A DNA stretch of 64,000 nucleotides from assembly GCF_018332695.1 (NCBI RefSeq), contig NZ_BOQN01000087.1:1-64000 (forward strand). The letters are read 5' to 3'. Positions 19,160 to 27,463 of the stretch are shown here, one piece after another (within the stretch, counting starts at the first letter, position 1; every line of letters starts with the position of its first letter). The notes beneath the pieces are model-generated. The model worked only from the letters and a program-made list of their open reading frames with translations, ran no database searches and was not told where the DNA came from. Made by a program: the position numbers and the translations under genes. The stretch is from Paractinoplanes toevensis (GTDB lineage: Bacteria > Actinomycetota > Actinomycetes > Mycobacteriales > Micromonosporaceae).

Positions 19160-19983
19160 CGCTGCGGATCGCCACCACACAGCCGGCCGCGAGCGCGGAT
19201 GCCCGGGAGAACGGCCGCACGGCCCGCGCCCTGATGCGGCGGGCGGCCGCGGCGGACGTCCGGCTGATCCAGTTCCCCGAGGGCTTCCTGTCCGGTTACG
19301 CCAAGGAGCTGATCGCCGACTGGGACGACGTGGACTGGGCCGCGGTCCGCGACGAACTGACCACGGTGGCCGCGCTGGCGGCGGAGCTGAGGATGTGGGT
19401 CGTGCTGGGCTCGGCGCACCCGCTGACCCCGCCGAACCGCCCGCACAACAGCCTCTACGTGATCTCGGACCGGGGGCGGATCGTCGCCCGTTACGACAAG
19501 CGGTTCTGCTCGAACACCGAGATCACCCGCTTCTACAGCCCCGGGTTCGACCCGGTGGTGTTCGATGTGGACGGTTACCGCTTCGGCTGCGTCATCTGCA
19601 TCGAGGTCAACTTTCCGCAGCTGTTCGCCGAGTACGACCGGCTCGGCGTGGACTGCCTGCTGCTGTCGGCCTGGCCGGTCGACTCGATCTTCTTCGTCAA
19701 GACGCGGGCGCACGCCGCGATCCACAACTACTGGCTGAGCCTGTCGGTGCCCGCGCAGAGCGCCGGCCTGATGCGATCGGCGGTCATCGGTCCCGACGGC
19801 AGCCACCTGGTCTCCGCCGACGCCCCGGCGGAACCGGCCGTGGTGACCCTGGACCGGGACGCGCCCGAGTTCCACATCGCTCTGGACCTCGCCCGCCCGT
19901 GGCGCGCCGAGGCGAATCAGGGCGACATCTACCGCAGCCGCCGCGTGGACGATCCCCGCAGCACCGACCGGACGTGCGGCTAG
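19156..19983 (+). CDS. Carbon-nitrogen hydrolase (nitrilase superfamily), 275 aa
   Basis: The catalytic triad is present: Glu42 in QFPEGFLSGY, Lys115 in YDKRFCSN and Cys148 in GCVICIEVNFPQ. Length and spacing fit amidase-type members that hydrolyse omega-amides or carbamoyl groups. No signal peptide, so cytoplasmic. Coupled by ATGA to the ankyrin gene. The 20138-20171 hairpin downstream may end this transcript as well as the convergent one. Substrate unknown. Confidence 0.85.
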   Translation: MTLRIATTQPAASADARENGRTARALMRRAAAADVRLIQFPEGFLSGYAKELIADWDDVDWAAVRDELTTVAALAAELRMWVVLGSAHPLTPPNRPHNSLYVISDRGRIVARYDKRFCSNTEITRFYSPGFDPVVFDVDGYRFGCVICIEVNFPQLFAEYDRLGVDCLLLSAWPVDSIFFVKTRAHAAIHNYWLSLSVPAQSAGLMRSAVIGPDGSHLVSADAPAEPAVVTLDRDAPEFHIALDLARPWRAEANQGDIYRSRRVDDPRSTDRTCG

Positions 19984-20137
19984 CCCGGGACGCACAGGAC
20001 ATGGCCGGTGACCGCTGTGAGCGGGCCCGGCGCCGGCGGCCCTTCGACACGGCGGCCGTCCGAAACCGGGTTCCCGACCGCCGGTCCGGGTGATATCAAA
20101 CGGTCATGCACGCCCTACCGGAGCCGCCGTCCTGATG

Positions 20138-20171
20138 GGAACAGCCTCGCCGCGAGCGACGAGGCTGTTCC
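20138..20171. terminator. Bidirectional hairpin terminator
   Basis: GGAACAGCCTCG and CGAGGCTGTTCC form perfect 12-bp arms around a 10-nt loop, 4 bp beyond the stop of the convergent cellulose-binding gene. Confidence 0.7.
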
Positions 20172-20174
20172 GGT

Positions 20175-21260
20175 TCAGCTCAGTGCGCAGGCCGCGCCGT
20201 TGAGGGTGGCCTGGGTGGGTGGGGAGTTGCTGGTGCGCCAGGTGCCCAGCAGGCCGGCCGTGACGCTGCCGCCGGCCGGGATCTTCTTGTTCCAGCCGGC
20301 CGGGGTCAACGTGACCGTGGTGGTGTCCTGGGTGAAGCGCGCGTTCCAGGCCTGGGTGACCCGCTGGTCGCCGCCCAGGGTCAGGACCAGGGTCCAGCCG
20401 TCGATAGCGGTGGTGCTGGTGACGGTGACGTCGGCGACGAAGCCGGTCGACCACTGTGACGTGTTCGTGTAGGTCACCCGGCAGGTCGGGGCCGGTGGGG
20501 TGGTCGGTGGTGTGGTGACCGGGGTGGTCGGGGGTGTGGTGACGATGTTCGACGCGGCGGACAGGTTGCCGGCGGCGTCGGTGGCCCGCACGTACCAGCT
20601 GCCGAGCGACGAACCGGCCGGTGGGACGGTCAGGGCGGTGCCGGTCGTGGTGCCGACCAGGGTGGAGATGTAGAGGCCGTCGAATCGGTACACGTTGTAG
20701 CCGGTCACGCCGACGTCGTCGGTGGAGCCGGTCCAGGCCAGGGCGACGCCGCTGCCGGTTACGGCGGTGATGGTCAGGCCGGTCGGGGCGGTCGGCGGGG
20801 TGCGGTCGCTCGCGGTGTCCGAGGCCGGGGTGACCACGCCGCTGACGTAGGCACTGGCACCGCTGTGGCCGAGGGTGTCGCGGGTGGACACCGAGAACGA
20901 GTACTGCCGGGTCGGTGCGATGTTGGCGGTGATCGTGGCGGTGGTGACGGCGCCGACCTGCTGCGTCCAGTAGATGTCGTTGAACGCCTGGGTGTAGCTG
21001 ATGTTGTAGCCCGCGATGGCCGCGCTGGTGGGGCTGGGCGCGGTCCAGGCCAGCGTGACCGAGGTGCTGGTGACGGCGACGACGTGCAGGTCGATGGGCG
21101 CGTTCGGCAGCGACGGTGAGGTGCCGATGGTCGGTGGGGTGGCGGTGGGCGTGGCGGTGCTCGCCGCCACGCCGGGCGGTGCCGACATGAGGACCACGGC
21201 GGCGGCTACGGTCGTGGCGGCGAGGAGCGTCGCGGCCACGAACTTGGGACGGTTCGACAT
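20175..21260 (-). CDS. Secreted protein with two fibronectin III domains and a CBM2 cellulose-binding module, 361 aa
   Basis: A signal peptide (about residues 1-33, ending PPGVAAS) is followed by two FN3 domains (PNAPIDLHVVAVTSTSVTLAW and PPTAPTGLTITAVTGSGVALAW, shown here as LHVVAVTSTSVTLAW and LTITAVTGSGVALAW), a Thr/Pro linker and a C-terminal CBM2: CRVTYTNTSQWSTGFVADVTV to the final Cys in NGAAC, with the exposed Trp in QAWNARF and AGWNKKIPAG. CBM2 binds crystalline cellulose or chitin. No catalytic domain is present, so it is a binding or accessory protein outside the cell. Confidence 0.88.
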   Translation of the reverse strand: MSNRPKFVAATLLAATTVAAAVVLMSAPPGVAASTATPTATPPTIGTSPSLPNAPIDLHVVAVTSTSVTLAWTAPSPTSAAIAGYNISYTQAFNDIYWTQQVGAVTTATITANIAPTRQYSFSVSTRDTLGHSGASAYVSGVVTPASDTASDRTPPTAPTGLTITAVTGSGVALAWTGSTDDVGVTGYNVYRFDGLYISTLVGTTTGTALTVPPAGSSLGSWYVRATDAAGNLSAASNIVTTPPTTPVTTPPTTPPAPTCRVTYTNTSQWSTGFVADVTVTSTTAIDGWTLVLTLGGDQRVTQAWNARFTQDTTTVTLTPAGWNKKIPAGGSVTAGLLGTWRTSNSPPTQATLNGAACALS

Positions 21261-21316
21261 GCCTCGACGGTCCGGCAGCGCTTAGATGCCTGTCAATGCG
21301 TACTGGCGGGTATGCA

Positions 21317-21976
21317 TCAGCCGGTGTAGCGGAACGACGCGAACACCACCTCGTGGCTCGGCTCGAAGCCGAGCCGTTCGTACAGCCGCAGGGCCCGGTC
21401 GTTGTCGGACGCCGCGTGCAGGAACGGCAGCTCGCCGCGCCCGAGGATGCCGTTGGCGACCGCGAGGGTGAGCCGCGCGCCCAGCCCGCGCCCCTGGTAG
21501 TCGGGGTCGGTGCAGACGGCGCTGATCTCCGTCCAGCCGGGCAGCCGGAACCGCTCGCCGGCCATCGCCACCAGCCGCCCGTCGACCCGGATGCCCAGGT
21601 AACGCCCGAGGGCGATGGTGCGCTTGCGGAACGGGCCGGGTTTGGCCCGCTCGACCAGGTCGAGCACCTCGGGCACGTCGGTCTCGGTCAGCTCGACGGT
21701 GTCGGGGTCGGCGACGCCGGTCATGCTCTGACCGATCATCTGGATGCCCGGCACGGCGACCTCGGCCTGCCAGCCGGGGCCGGCGGTGAGCGAGGGACCG
21801 GTCAGCAGGGCCTCGTGGGTCAGCGTGGCCAGGTCGCGCCAGCCGGCCGGATCGGCCGGGTCGGCAAGCCCGGCGAACGGTGAGATGTCGGAGGAGTAGC
21901 GGGCGGCGTCACCGGACGCCTCGGCATAGCAGGCCTGCGGCCCGGAGAGGGCGGCCCACACGGGATTGGAGAGCAC
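21317..21976 (-). CDS. GNAT family N-acetyltransferase, 219 aa
   Basis: The C-terminal half holds the acetyl-CoA signature: LVAMAGERFRLPGWTEISAV, CTDPDYQGRGLGARLTLAVAN (motif A, Q-x-x-G-x-G-A) and NDRALRLYERLGF (motif B), as in the FR47-like group. The N-terminal 100 residues are a less conserved half often seen in duplicated GNAT folds. Small-molecule or protein amine acetylation; acceptor unknown. It lies 41 bp behind the start of the cellulose-binding gene and appears to be transcribed separately. Confidence 0.82.
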   Translation of the reverse strand: MLSNPVWAALSGPQACYAEASGDAARYSSDISPFAGLADPADPAGWRDLATLTHEALLTGPSLTAGPGWQAEVAVPGIQMIGQSMTGVADPDTVELTETDVPEVLDLVERAKPGPFRKRTIALGRYLGIRVDGRLVAMAGERFRLPGWTEISAVCTDPDYQGRGLGARLTLAVANGILGRGELPFLHAASDNDRALRLYERLGFEPSHEVVFASFRYTG

Positions 21977-22033
21977 GTCCTCGACCCTGCCCCTCCCGGG
22001 GCGCCGCCGCTAGTGAATATCCGTCAAAACTAC

Positions 22034-25000
22034 TCAGACGAGCTCGGGCACGCTGTTCAGGAGCTCGACGATCTCGGCCGGCCAGACCGGCTTGGCGAAC
22101 AGGTAGCCCTGCGCGTACGGGCAGCCCATCCGGGCCAGGGCGGCCCGCTGGCCGGTGTCCTCGACGCCCTCGGCGATCACCTTGAGCTCCAGGTTGCGGG
22201 CCAGCGCCACGATCGAGTCGACCATGGTGTGCTGCTGGTCGCTGGTGAGGATGTCGTCGATGAACGACTTGTCGAGCTTCAGCACGTCGACCGGCATCTG
22301 CCGCAGGTAGCTCAGCGACGAGTAACCGGTGCCGAAGTCGTCGATCGCGATGCGTACGCCCAGGGCGCGCAGCACCCGCAGGTCGGCCCAGACCTGATCG
22401 GCGTCCCGCAGCACCAGGCTCTCGGTGATCTCCAGCAGCAGCCACTCGGGCCGCGCGCCGGACGTCTCGATGGCCTCCCGGACCCGCTCGACGAAGCCGG
22501 GCGTCCGGAACTGCCGGGCCGACACGTTGACGCTCACGTAGGTCAGCGACATGTCCGGGTCCTCCGCCTTCCACCGGGCGAACTGGCCGAGTGCCTCGTT
22601 CAGCACCCAATCGCCGATCGCGACGATCGCGCCGCTCTCCTCGGCGACCTCGATGAAGTGGTACGGGCCGAGCAGCCCGCGGGCCGGGTGCTCCCAGCGG
22701 ACCAGGGCCTCGACGCCGGCGATCAGGCCGGTGCCCAGGTCGACGATCGGCTGGTACATGACCCGGAACTGCTCCGAGTCGATCGCCTCGTGCAGCGCGG
22801 CCCGCACCTCGAGCCGCTGGTTCATGGCCGTGTGCAGCTCCGGCTGGTACCGCTGCCAGGTGCCCTTCGCGCCGCCCTTGGCCTGGTAGAGCGCCAGGTC
22901 GGCGTGGCGCAGCAGCTCGGTGGCACTGGTCGCGTCGGTGCTGGCGGCCACGCCCACGCTGGCCGCGCCGCTGACGATGTGCGTGCCGCCGAGGCCGTCG
23001 CTGACCTCGAACGGCACCGCGAGGGCCGCCACGATCCGTTCCGCGACCTCCTCGGCCGCGGCCGCGTCCGGGCAGCCCTCGATGAGGACGGCGAACTCGT
23101 CGCCACCCATCCGGGCCGACAGGGCGTTCAGGCCGAGAATGTCGGTGATCCGCATGCCCACGGTGACCAGCAGCTCGTCGCCGACGGCGTGCCCGAGGGT
23201 GTCGTTGACCTCCTTGAAGTCGTCGAGGTCGACGAAGAGCACGCTGAGGATGCCGCCGTCCGACTCGGTGGCGACGAACGCCTGCTCGAGCCGGTTGCGG
23301 AACATCACCCGGTTGGCCAGCCCGGTCAGGCCGTCGTGGAACGCCAGGTGGGACAGGTCGTCCTCGAGGCGGCGGCGCTCGGTGACGTCGCCGAGGGTCA
23401 GCACCAGGCCGCCCACGGTCGGGTCCTCGCGCAGGTCGCGGCCGTCGACCTCGACCTTGATGAGCCGGCCGTCGGCGCGCAGCACGGTCAGGTCGGGGGC
23501 GTTGTGGGTGCCCCGGCCGCCGCGCACGCCGCTCAGGATGTGGTGCATGGTCTGGTGGTGGCTGACCGCGACCAGCGCGGACAGCGGGGTGCCGGCCAGG
23601 TCGTCGTGGCCGAGGACGCCGGCCGCGGACGGGCTGGCGTACCGGATGGTGTCGTCGTCGGTGACGATCAGGATCACGTCGGAGGAGTTCTGGATCAGCG
23701 TCCGGAACCAGGCCTCGCTGTCCCGGCGGCTGACCTCGCTGCTCAGCGAGATCCGCTCGATGACGACCTCGACCTGCGCGGTCAGCGCGGCGAACGTGTC
23801 CACCATGTCGCGCAGCAGGCCGCCGGGCGCGGCGAGGATGCCGAGGAGCTGCCGGGGCGGCGAGCCGGGCAGTCGCAGGGTGCCGATCAGGAACGTGTCG
23901 AAGCCGTCGGTGGGCACACCGGCGGGCACCTGGTCCGGGCCGACCAGCCGGACACCGCTGTTCTCCGGGGTCTCGGTGGTCTCGATGATCTGGTGCAGTT
24001 CGTACACGTTGCCGGCCGGGATGAGGGTGCCGACGGCCTCCGCGGTCGCCTGCAGCGCGTCGTCGACGGTGGCCGCCGCGAACAGCTTGTCGCCGGCCTG
24101 GCGCAGCGCCCGCTCCCGGGCCCGGGCCCGCCGCTGGTCCATGGCGAGACCGTTGACCCGCGCGATGACCAGCACGAACATCAGCGCGGCGGCGCCCGCG
24201 ATGACCGGGGCGTCGACCACGCCGTCGCGGGCGTTCTCCACGTCGGCGCCGCGGATCCACTCCAGGTAGAGCGCGGCCGGTGCGATCAGGGCGGCCGAGG
24301 CCATCGGGATGATCCGGTGCGGGGTCTCGTGGCCGCTGCTGCCGGAGGGCTCGGTGAGCGTGCGCATCGACGGCATCAGGGCCACGTAGCCCATGACCGC
24401 GTAGAACACGATCCAGCCCAGGTCGACCGGGCCGCCGAGGGTCCAGGCGCTGTTGAGCTGCGACTGGCCGTACAGGATGTCGGAGATCAGCAGGCCGACC
24501 ATCGCGACGGCGATCCCGGTGAGCGCCCGCGGCCGCCGGCCGGGGATGGTGAACAGGCGCAGGGTCATCGCCAGCGCCAGGACGTCGCCGAGCGGGTAGC
24601 CGACCGAGACCAGCTTCTCCAGCAGCGACAGGTCGTGCGAGCGGGTGAACGGCGCGATCCAGTAGATCCACGACAGCAGGCCGAGTCCGACCGTCGGGAC
24701 CAGCGCGTCGAGCAGCGCGGCCCGGTTGGACACGCCACCCGAGCGGTACCGGACGAACATGATGAAACCCGCCGTGATCAGCGGATACACCATGAGGTAC
24801 AGGACGTCGGCGATGCCCGGGAAGGACGGCACGTGGCCGAGCGCGAGGATCAGGTTGTACGCGTTGTCCCCGGTGTTGAAGGTGACCAGGGCGACCGCGA
24901 CGAGATACCACGCCAGCCGGTGGTCCGGCTTGTTGAGGCGTACGCCCACCACGATCATCGCCGCGCTGGAGTAGCCGAGCGCGGCCCACGTGTAGAGATG

Positions 25001-25081
25001 GCTGCCCGGGAACGCGTAGTAGACGGCGGTGAGCACCACGATCCACGCCGCGAAACACGCGCGTGCGACTCGCGTCGTCAT
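22034..25081 (-). CDS. Membrane GGDEF-EAL protein with PAS domain, 1015 aa
   Basis: Nine or so membrane helices fill residues 1-310. A linker with a GAF-like region follows, then a PAS domain (about 455-570: LIQNSSDVILIVTDDD), a GGDEF domain (about 575-740, intact GGDEF at 659-663, LAFHDGLTGLANR) and an EAL domain (about 760-1010, EAL at 791-793, with ITES, DDFGTGYSSL and EGVED metal motifs kept). Both diguanylate cyclase and phosphodiesterase activities look possible. The protein would set cyclic di-GMP levels, which in actinomycetes control development and sporulation. A palindrome 21 bp before the start could be an operator. Confidence 0.9.
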   Translation of the reverse strand: MTTRVARACFAAWIVVLTAVYYAFPGSHLYTWAALGYSSAAMIVVGVRLNKPDHRLAWYLVAVALVTFNTGDNAYNLILALGHVPSFPGIADVLYLMVYPLITAGFIMFVRYRSGGVSNRAALLDALVPTVGLGLLSWIYWIAPFTRSHDLSLLEKLVSVGYPLGDVLALAMTLRLFTIPGRRPRALTGIAVAMVGLLISDILYGQSQLNSAWTLGGPVDLGWIVFYAVMGYVALMPSMRTLTEPSGSSGHETPHRIIPMASAALIAPAALYLEWIRGADVENARDGVVDAPVIAGAAALMFVLVIARVNGLAMDQRRARARERALRQAGDKLFAAATVDDALQATAEAVGTLIPAGNVYELHQIIETTETPENSGVRLVGPDQVPAGVPTDGFDTFLIGTLRLPGSPPRQLLGILAAPGGLLRDMVDTFAALTAQVEVVIERISLSSEVSRRDSEAWFRTLIQNSSDVILIVTDDDTIRYASPSAAGVLGHDDLAGTPLSALVAVSHHQTMHHILSGVRGGRGTHNAPDLTVLRADGRLIKVEVDGRDLREDPTVGGLVLTLGDVTERRRLEDDLSHLAFHDGLTGLANRVMFRNRLEQAFVATESDGGILSVLFVDLDDFKEVNDTLGHAVGDELLVTVGMRITDILGLNALSARMGGDEFAVLIEGCPDAAAAEEVAERIVAALAVPFEVSDGLGGTHIVSGAASVGVAASTDATSATELLRHADLALYQAKGGAKGTWQRYQPELHTAMNQRLEVRAALHEAIDSEQFRVMYQPIVDLGTGLIAGVEALVRWEHPARGLLGPYHFIEVAEESGAIVAIGDWVLNEALGQFARWKAEDPDMSLTYVSVNVSARQFRTPGFVERVREAIETSGARPEWLLLEITESLVLRDADQVWADLRVLRALGVRIAIDDFGTGYSSLSYLRQMPVDVLKLDKSFIDDILTSDQQHTMVDSIVALARNLELKVIAEGVEDTGQRAALARMGCPYAQGYLFAKPVWPAEIVELLNSVPELV

Positions 25082-25101
25082 CGCTCTCCGATCAGCCCGG
25101 G

Positions 25102-25119
25102 GAGGGCAGAGTTGCCCTC
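25102..25119. promoter_or_regulatory. Palindrome upstream of the GGDEF-EAL gene
   Basis: GAGGGCA and TGCCCTC are perfect 7-bp arms around GAGT, 21 bp upstream of the ATG; candidate repressor or activator site. Confidence 0.3.
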
Positions 25120-25251
25120 AGGCAATTGATCGGGCGCGCCGCCACCGGCTTGAGTGCTTTGCGGTTTCACCGTCGTACGATTCGCCGGAACTTTCCGCCC
25201 GGGTGTGGCGACTGTTGTCCTGTGGAGTCCGACGGTGAAGGTGGTTGCAGG

Positions 25252-25947
25252 GTGCGTTTCGGGTCGCGAGTGGTCACGGTGGTTGCCGTCGCAGGGTTCG
25301 CGGTGCTGGGGCTGGCCGGCCCGGCGCTCGCGCACGTCGAGGTGAGCGCGGACAAGACGACCGCGGGCGCGGAGAACGTGACGCTGACCTTCGACGGCGA
25401 GGCGGAGAGCGACGACGCGGGCATCGCGTCGGAGCGGGTGGTCCTGCCCACCGGCATCGCCCCGTCCGCGGTGACCCTGGTCAAGGCCCCGGCCGGCTGG
25501 ACGTTCACGCCGACCGCGGACGGGTTCACGGTGGGCGGCAAGGCGCTGAAGGCCGGCGTCGACGCGGTCTGGAAGGTCAAGATCGCGAAGCTGCCGGACG
25601 GCGAGACGAGGCTTTCCTTCAAGACCCTGGAGACGTACTCGGACGGCGAGGTCGCCCGCTGGATCGAGATCCAGGAGCAGGGCAAGGACGAGCCCGACAA
25701 CCCGGCCCCGCTGGTCACGCTGAAGCCCGGCCCGTCGACCGCACCGGCCACATCCGCCGCACCGACCTCGGCGGCACCGTCGGTGGAGCCGTCGGCGGTC
25801 GCGACCACCACTCCGGTGTCGGCCGAGCCGGCTGACGACGATGGTGGCAGCACCTGGTGGATCTGGGTGATCGTCGTGGTGGTGCTGGCCGCCGTCGCCG
25901 GTTTCGTGCTGCTCCGCCGGGGCCGGTCGGGATCGACCGACGCCTGA
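25252..25947 (+). CDS. YcnI-type copper-binding membrane protein (DUF1775), 231 aa
   Basis: A signal peptide ends at ALA (residues 25-27), so the mature chain begins with His28, as in Bacillus YcnI where the N-terminal His forms a single-histidine copper site. The DUF1775 domain follows (VEVSADKTTAGAENVTLTF, AERVVLPTGI-like SERVVLPTGIAPS, TRLSFKTLETYSDGEVARW). A Pro/Ala/Ser linker and a C-terminal helix with an RRGR tail anchor it to the membrane. Copper acquisition or delivery at the cell surface. GTG 25252 with GAAGGTGG upstream is the start. No copper permease (YcnJ/CopD) is adjacent. Confidence 0.82.
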   Translation: MRFGSRVVTVVAVAGFAVLGLAGPALAHVEVSADKTTAGAENVTLTFDGEAESDDAGIASERVVLPTGIAPSAVTLVKAPAGWTFTPTADGFTVGGKALKAGVDAVWKVKIAKLPDGETRLSFKTLETYSDGEVARWIEIQEQGKDEPDNPAPLVTLKPGPSTAPATSAAPTSAAPSVEPSAVATTTPVSAEPADDDGGSTWWIWVIVVVVLAAVAGFVLLRRGRSGSTDA

Positions 25948-25972
25948 TCCCGGCCGCCCGGCGGAACTACTC

Positions 25973-26275
25973 TCAGTAGCCGGCGCCGGCGTCCACACCG
26001 AGGCCGAAGACGACGCTGGTGATGGCGATCGCGATGGCCATCGCGGCACCGACGAAGACCGCGCCCGCCAGCAGGAACAGCAGCGTGGTGCGGGCGATGC
26101 CGCCGAGACCGGTGGCGACTGTCTTGCCCAGGCTGGGCTGCTCCCAGCTGATCGGGGCATAGGTGCGGCGGGGCGCGAAGGCGGTGGGGGGTTCCGGGCG
26201 GGCGGGGACCCGCTCGGGGTGGGTGGGGACTACCTGGATCGGCCGCTGTGCGGACCGGCTGCCCTGCAACAACAT
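25973..26275 (-). CDS. Small single-pass membrane protein, 100 aa
   Basis: Residues 1-50 are polar and Pro-rich (PTHPERVPARPEPPTAF); residues about 60-92 form a long hydrophobic stretch (TLLFLLAGAVFVGAAMAIAIA). GGAGG lies 7 nt before the ATG, a strong ribosome binding site that supports expression. No family recognised. The gene is convergent with ycnI-like and 26 bp from its stop. Confidence 0.65.
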   Translation of the reverse strand: MLLQGSRSAQRPIQVVPTHPERVPARPEPPTAFAPRRTYAPISWEQPSLGKTVATGLGGIARTTLLFLLAGAVFVGAAMAIAIAITSVVFGLGVDAGAGY

Positions 26276-26399
26276 GATGTCGCCTCCTCTGGCTCCAACA
26301 CGTTCTGTACATGAATCATGCGTCGCCGGGGACGCTCAGTAATCGGCCGTTCGGCCTTACCTTTTTACTGGCATAAGGCGTATTTTGGCGGTGTATGCG

Positions 26400-26930
26400 C
26401 TAGCTGGACTCCAGCGCGAGCCGCACGGCCGCGGTGGTCCGCTCGGTGTCGCCGGTGGCCAGCAGGTCGAGCAGCGCGCCGCGCAGAACGGCGAGGACCG
26501 CGGTCCGACGGGCGGCGCCGGCTCCGGGATCCGCTTTCTCCAGTACGGCGAGCCAATCGGCCACCGTCGCCCGGGCGAAACCGGCCCAGGGACCGCCGTC
26601 GCCGTCGACCGTGCTCCGCGCGTACGCCTCGAGCCAGAGACGCAGCAGCGGACGGTGAGCCTCGTCGGAGAGCCATCCCCAGACGGCCCGGGCGGCGGCC
26701 GGTAGGCCGTCCTGTTCGCCGAGTGTCGCGAGCAGCGCCAATTCGTCGGCGCGCGCCCGCGCCAGCAGCGCTGTGACCAGGCCTTCCTTGCTGCCGAACA
26801 GGAACAGCAGCACCCGCGGGCTGGAGCCGATCGCGGCGGCGAGGGGCCGCAGGGAGAGGCCGGACAGGCCGTGCTCGCGGACGTAGGCGTAGGCGAGGTC
26901 GAGGAGTTGCGCGCGCCGCCCGTCTGCCAT
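26400..26930 (-). CDS. TetR-family repressor, 176 aa
   Basis: The N-terminal helix-turn-helix reads LLDLAYAYVREHGLSGLSLRPLAAAIGSS with PRVLLFLFGSKEGLV (pieces: AYVREHGLSGLSLRPLAAAI, FLFGSKEGLV), the TetR/AcrR pattern. The C-terminal half is an all-helical ligand domain. The start at ATG 26928-26930 gives the normal short arm before the HTH. A perfect 9+9 bp palindrome lies 18 bp upstream, between this gene and the divergent acetyltransferase, and is the likely operator for both autoregulation and control of the GNAT gene. Confidence 0.88.
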   Translation of the reverse strand: MADGRRAQLLDLAYAYVREHGLSGLSLRPLAAAIGSSPRVLLFLFGSKEGLVTALLARARADELALLATLGEQDGLPAAARAVWGWLSDEAHRPLLRLWLEAYARSTVDGDGGPWAGFARATVADWLAVLEKADPGAGAARRTAVLAVLRGALLDLLATGDTERTTAAVRLALESS

Positions 26931-26947
26931 GCGGGCTAGTATGCCTG

Positions 26948-26967
26948 ACTGAAACGGTCGTTTCAGT
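26948..26967. promoter_or_regulatory. TetR operator
   Basis: ACTGAAACGGTCGTTTCAGT: perfect 9-bp arms around GT, centred in the 49-bp gap between the divergent TetR and GNAT genes. Confidence 0.75.
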
Positions 26968-26979
26968 AGGGAGGTAGGG

Positions 26980-27459
26980 ATGATCCGGGAACTGGGGGAG
27001 CCGGGGGACCTCGGCTGGGTGATCAAGGCGCACGGCGAGATCTACGCCCGGGAGTACGGCTGGGACACGAGTTTCGAGGCCATGGTGGCCCGGATCGTCG
27101 CGGACTTCGCGGCCGGCCATGATCCGGCCCGGGAGGCGGCCTGGATCGCGGAGCTCGGCGGCCGGCGGGTGGGCTCGGTGTTCTGCGTCGACGGCGGCGG
27201 CGATGTCGCCGTGCTGCGGGTGCTGATCCTCGATCCGGCGGCGCGGGGGACCGGTCTGGGCAGCCGCCTGGTCGACACCTGCCTGGCCTACGCCCGAGAG
27301 GTCGGCTACCAGTCGATGACCCTGTGGACGACCGACGCGCTCGGCGCGGCCCGGAACCTCTACCTGCGCCGCGGGTTCCGGCTGACCCGGGAGGAACCGC
27401 AGCGGCGGTTCGGGACCGACCTGGTCGGGCAGACCTACGAGCTGGCCCTGGTTGACTGA
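26980..27459 (+). CDS. GNAT family N-acetyltransferase, 159 aa
   Basis: LGWVIKAHGEIYAREYGWD is the start typical of the GNAT domain that follows MarR in MarR-GNAT fusions; motif A is LILDPAARGTGLGSRLVDTCL and motif B is ARNLYLRRGFRLTREE. AGGGAGGTAGGG before the ATG is a strong ribosome binding site. It is divergent from the TetR repressor and separated by its operator, so it is probably repressed by it. The following glutaminase gene starts 4-8 bp from its stop and is likely in the same transcript. Confidence 0.85.
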   Translation: MIRELGEPGDLGWVIKAHGEIYAREYGWDTSFEAMVARIVADFAAGHDPAREAAWIAELGGRRVGSVFCVDGGGDVAVLRVLILDPAARGTGLGSRLVDTCLAYAREVGYQSMTLWTTDALGAARNLYLRRGFRLTREEPQRRFGTDLVGQTYELALVD

Positions 27460-27463
27460 GCGC

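Noticed and set aside
22013..25129. 1038-residue open frame on the plus strand opposite the GGDEF-EAL gene
   Set aside because: Rich in Arg, Gly, Asp and His with no recognisable domain; it is the antisense shadow expected in high-GC DNA. The minus frame has intact GGDEF, EAL and membrane helices.
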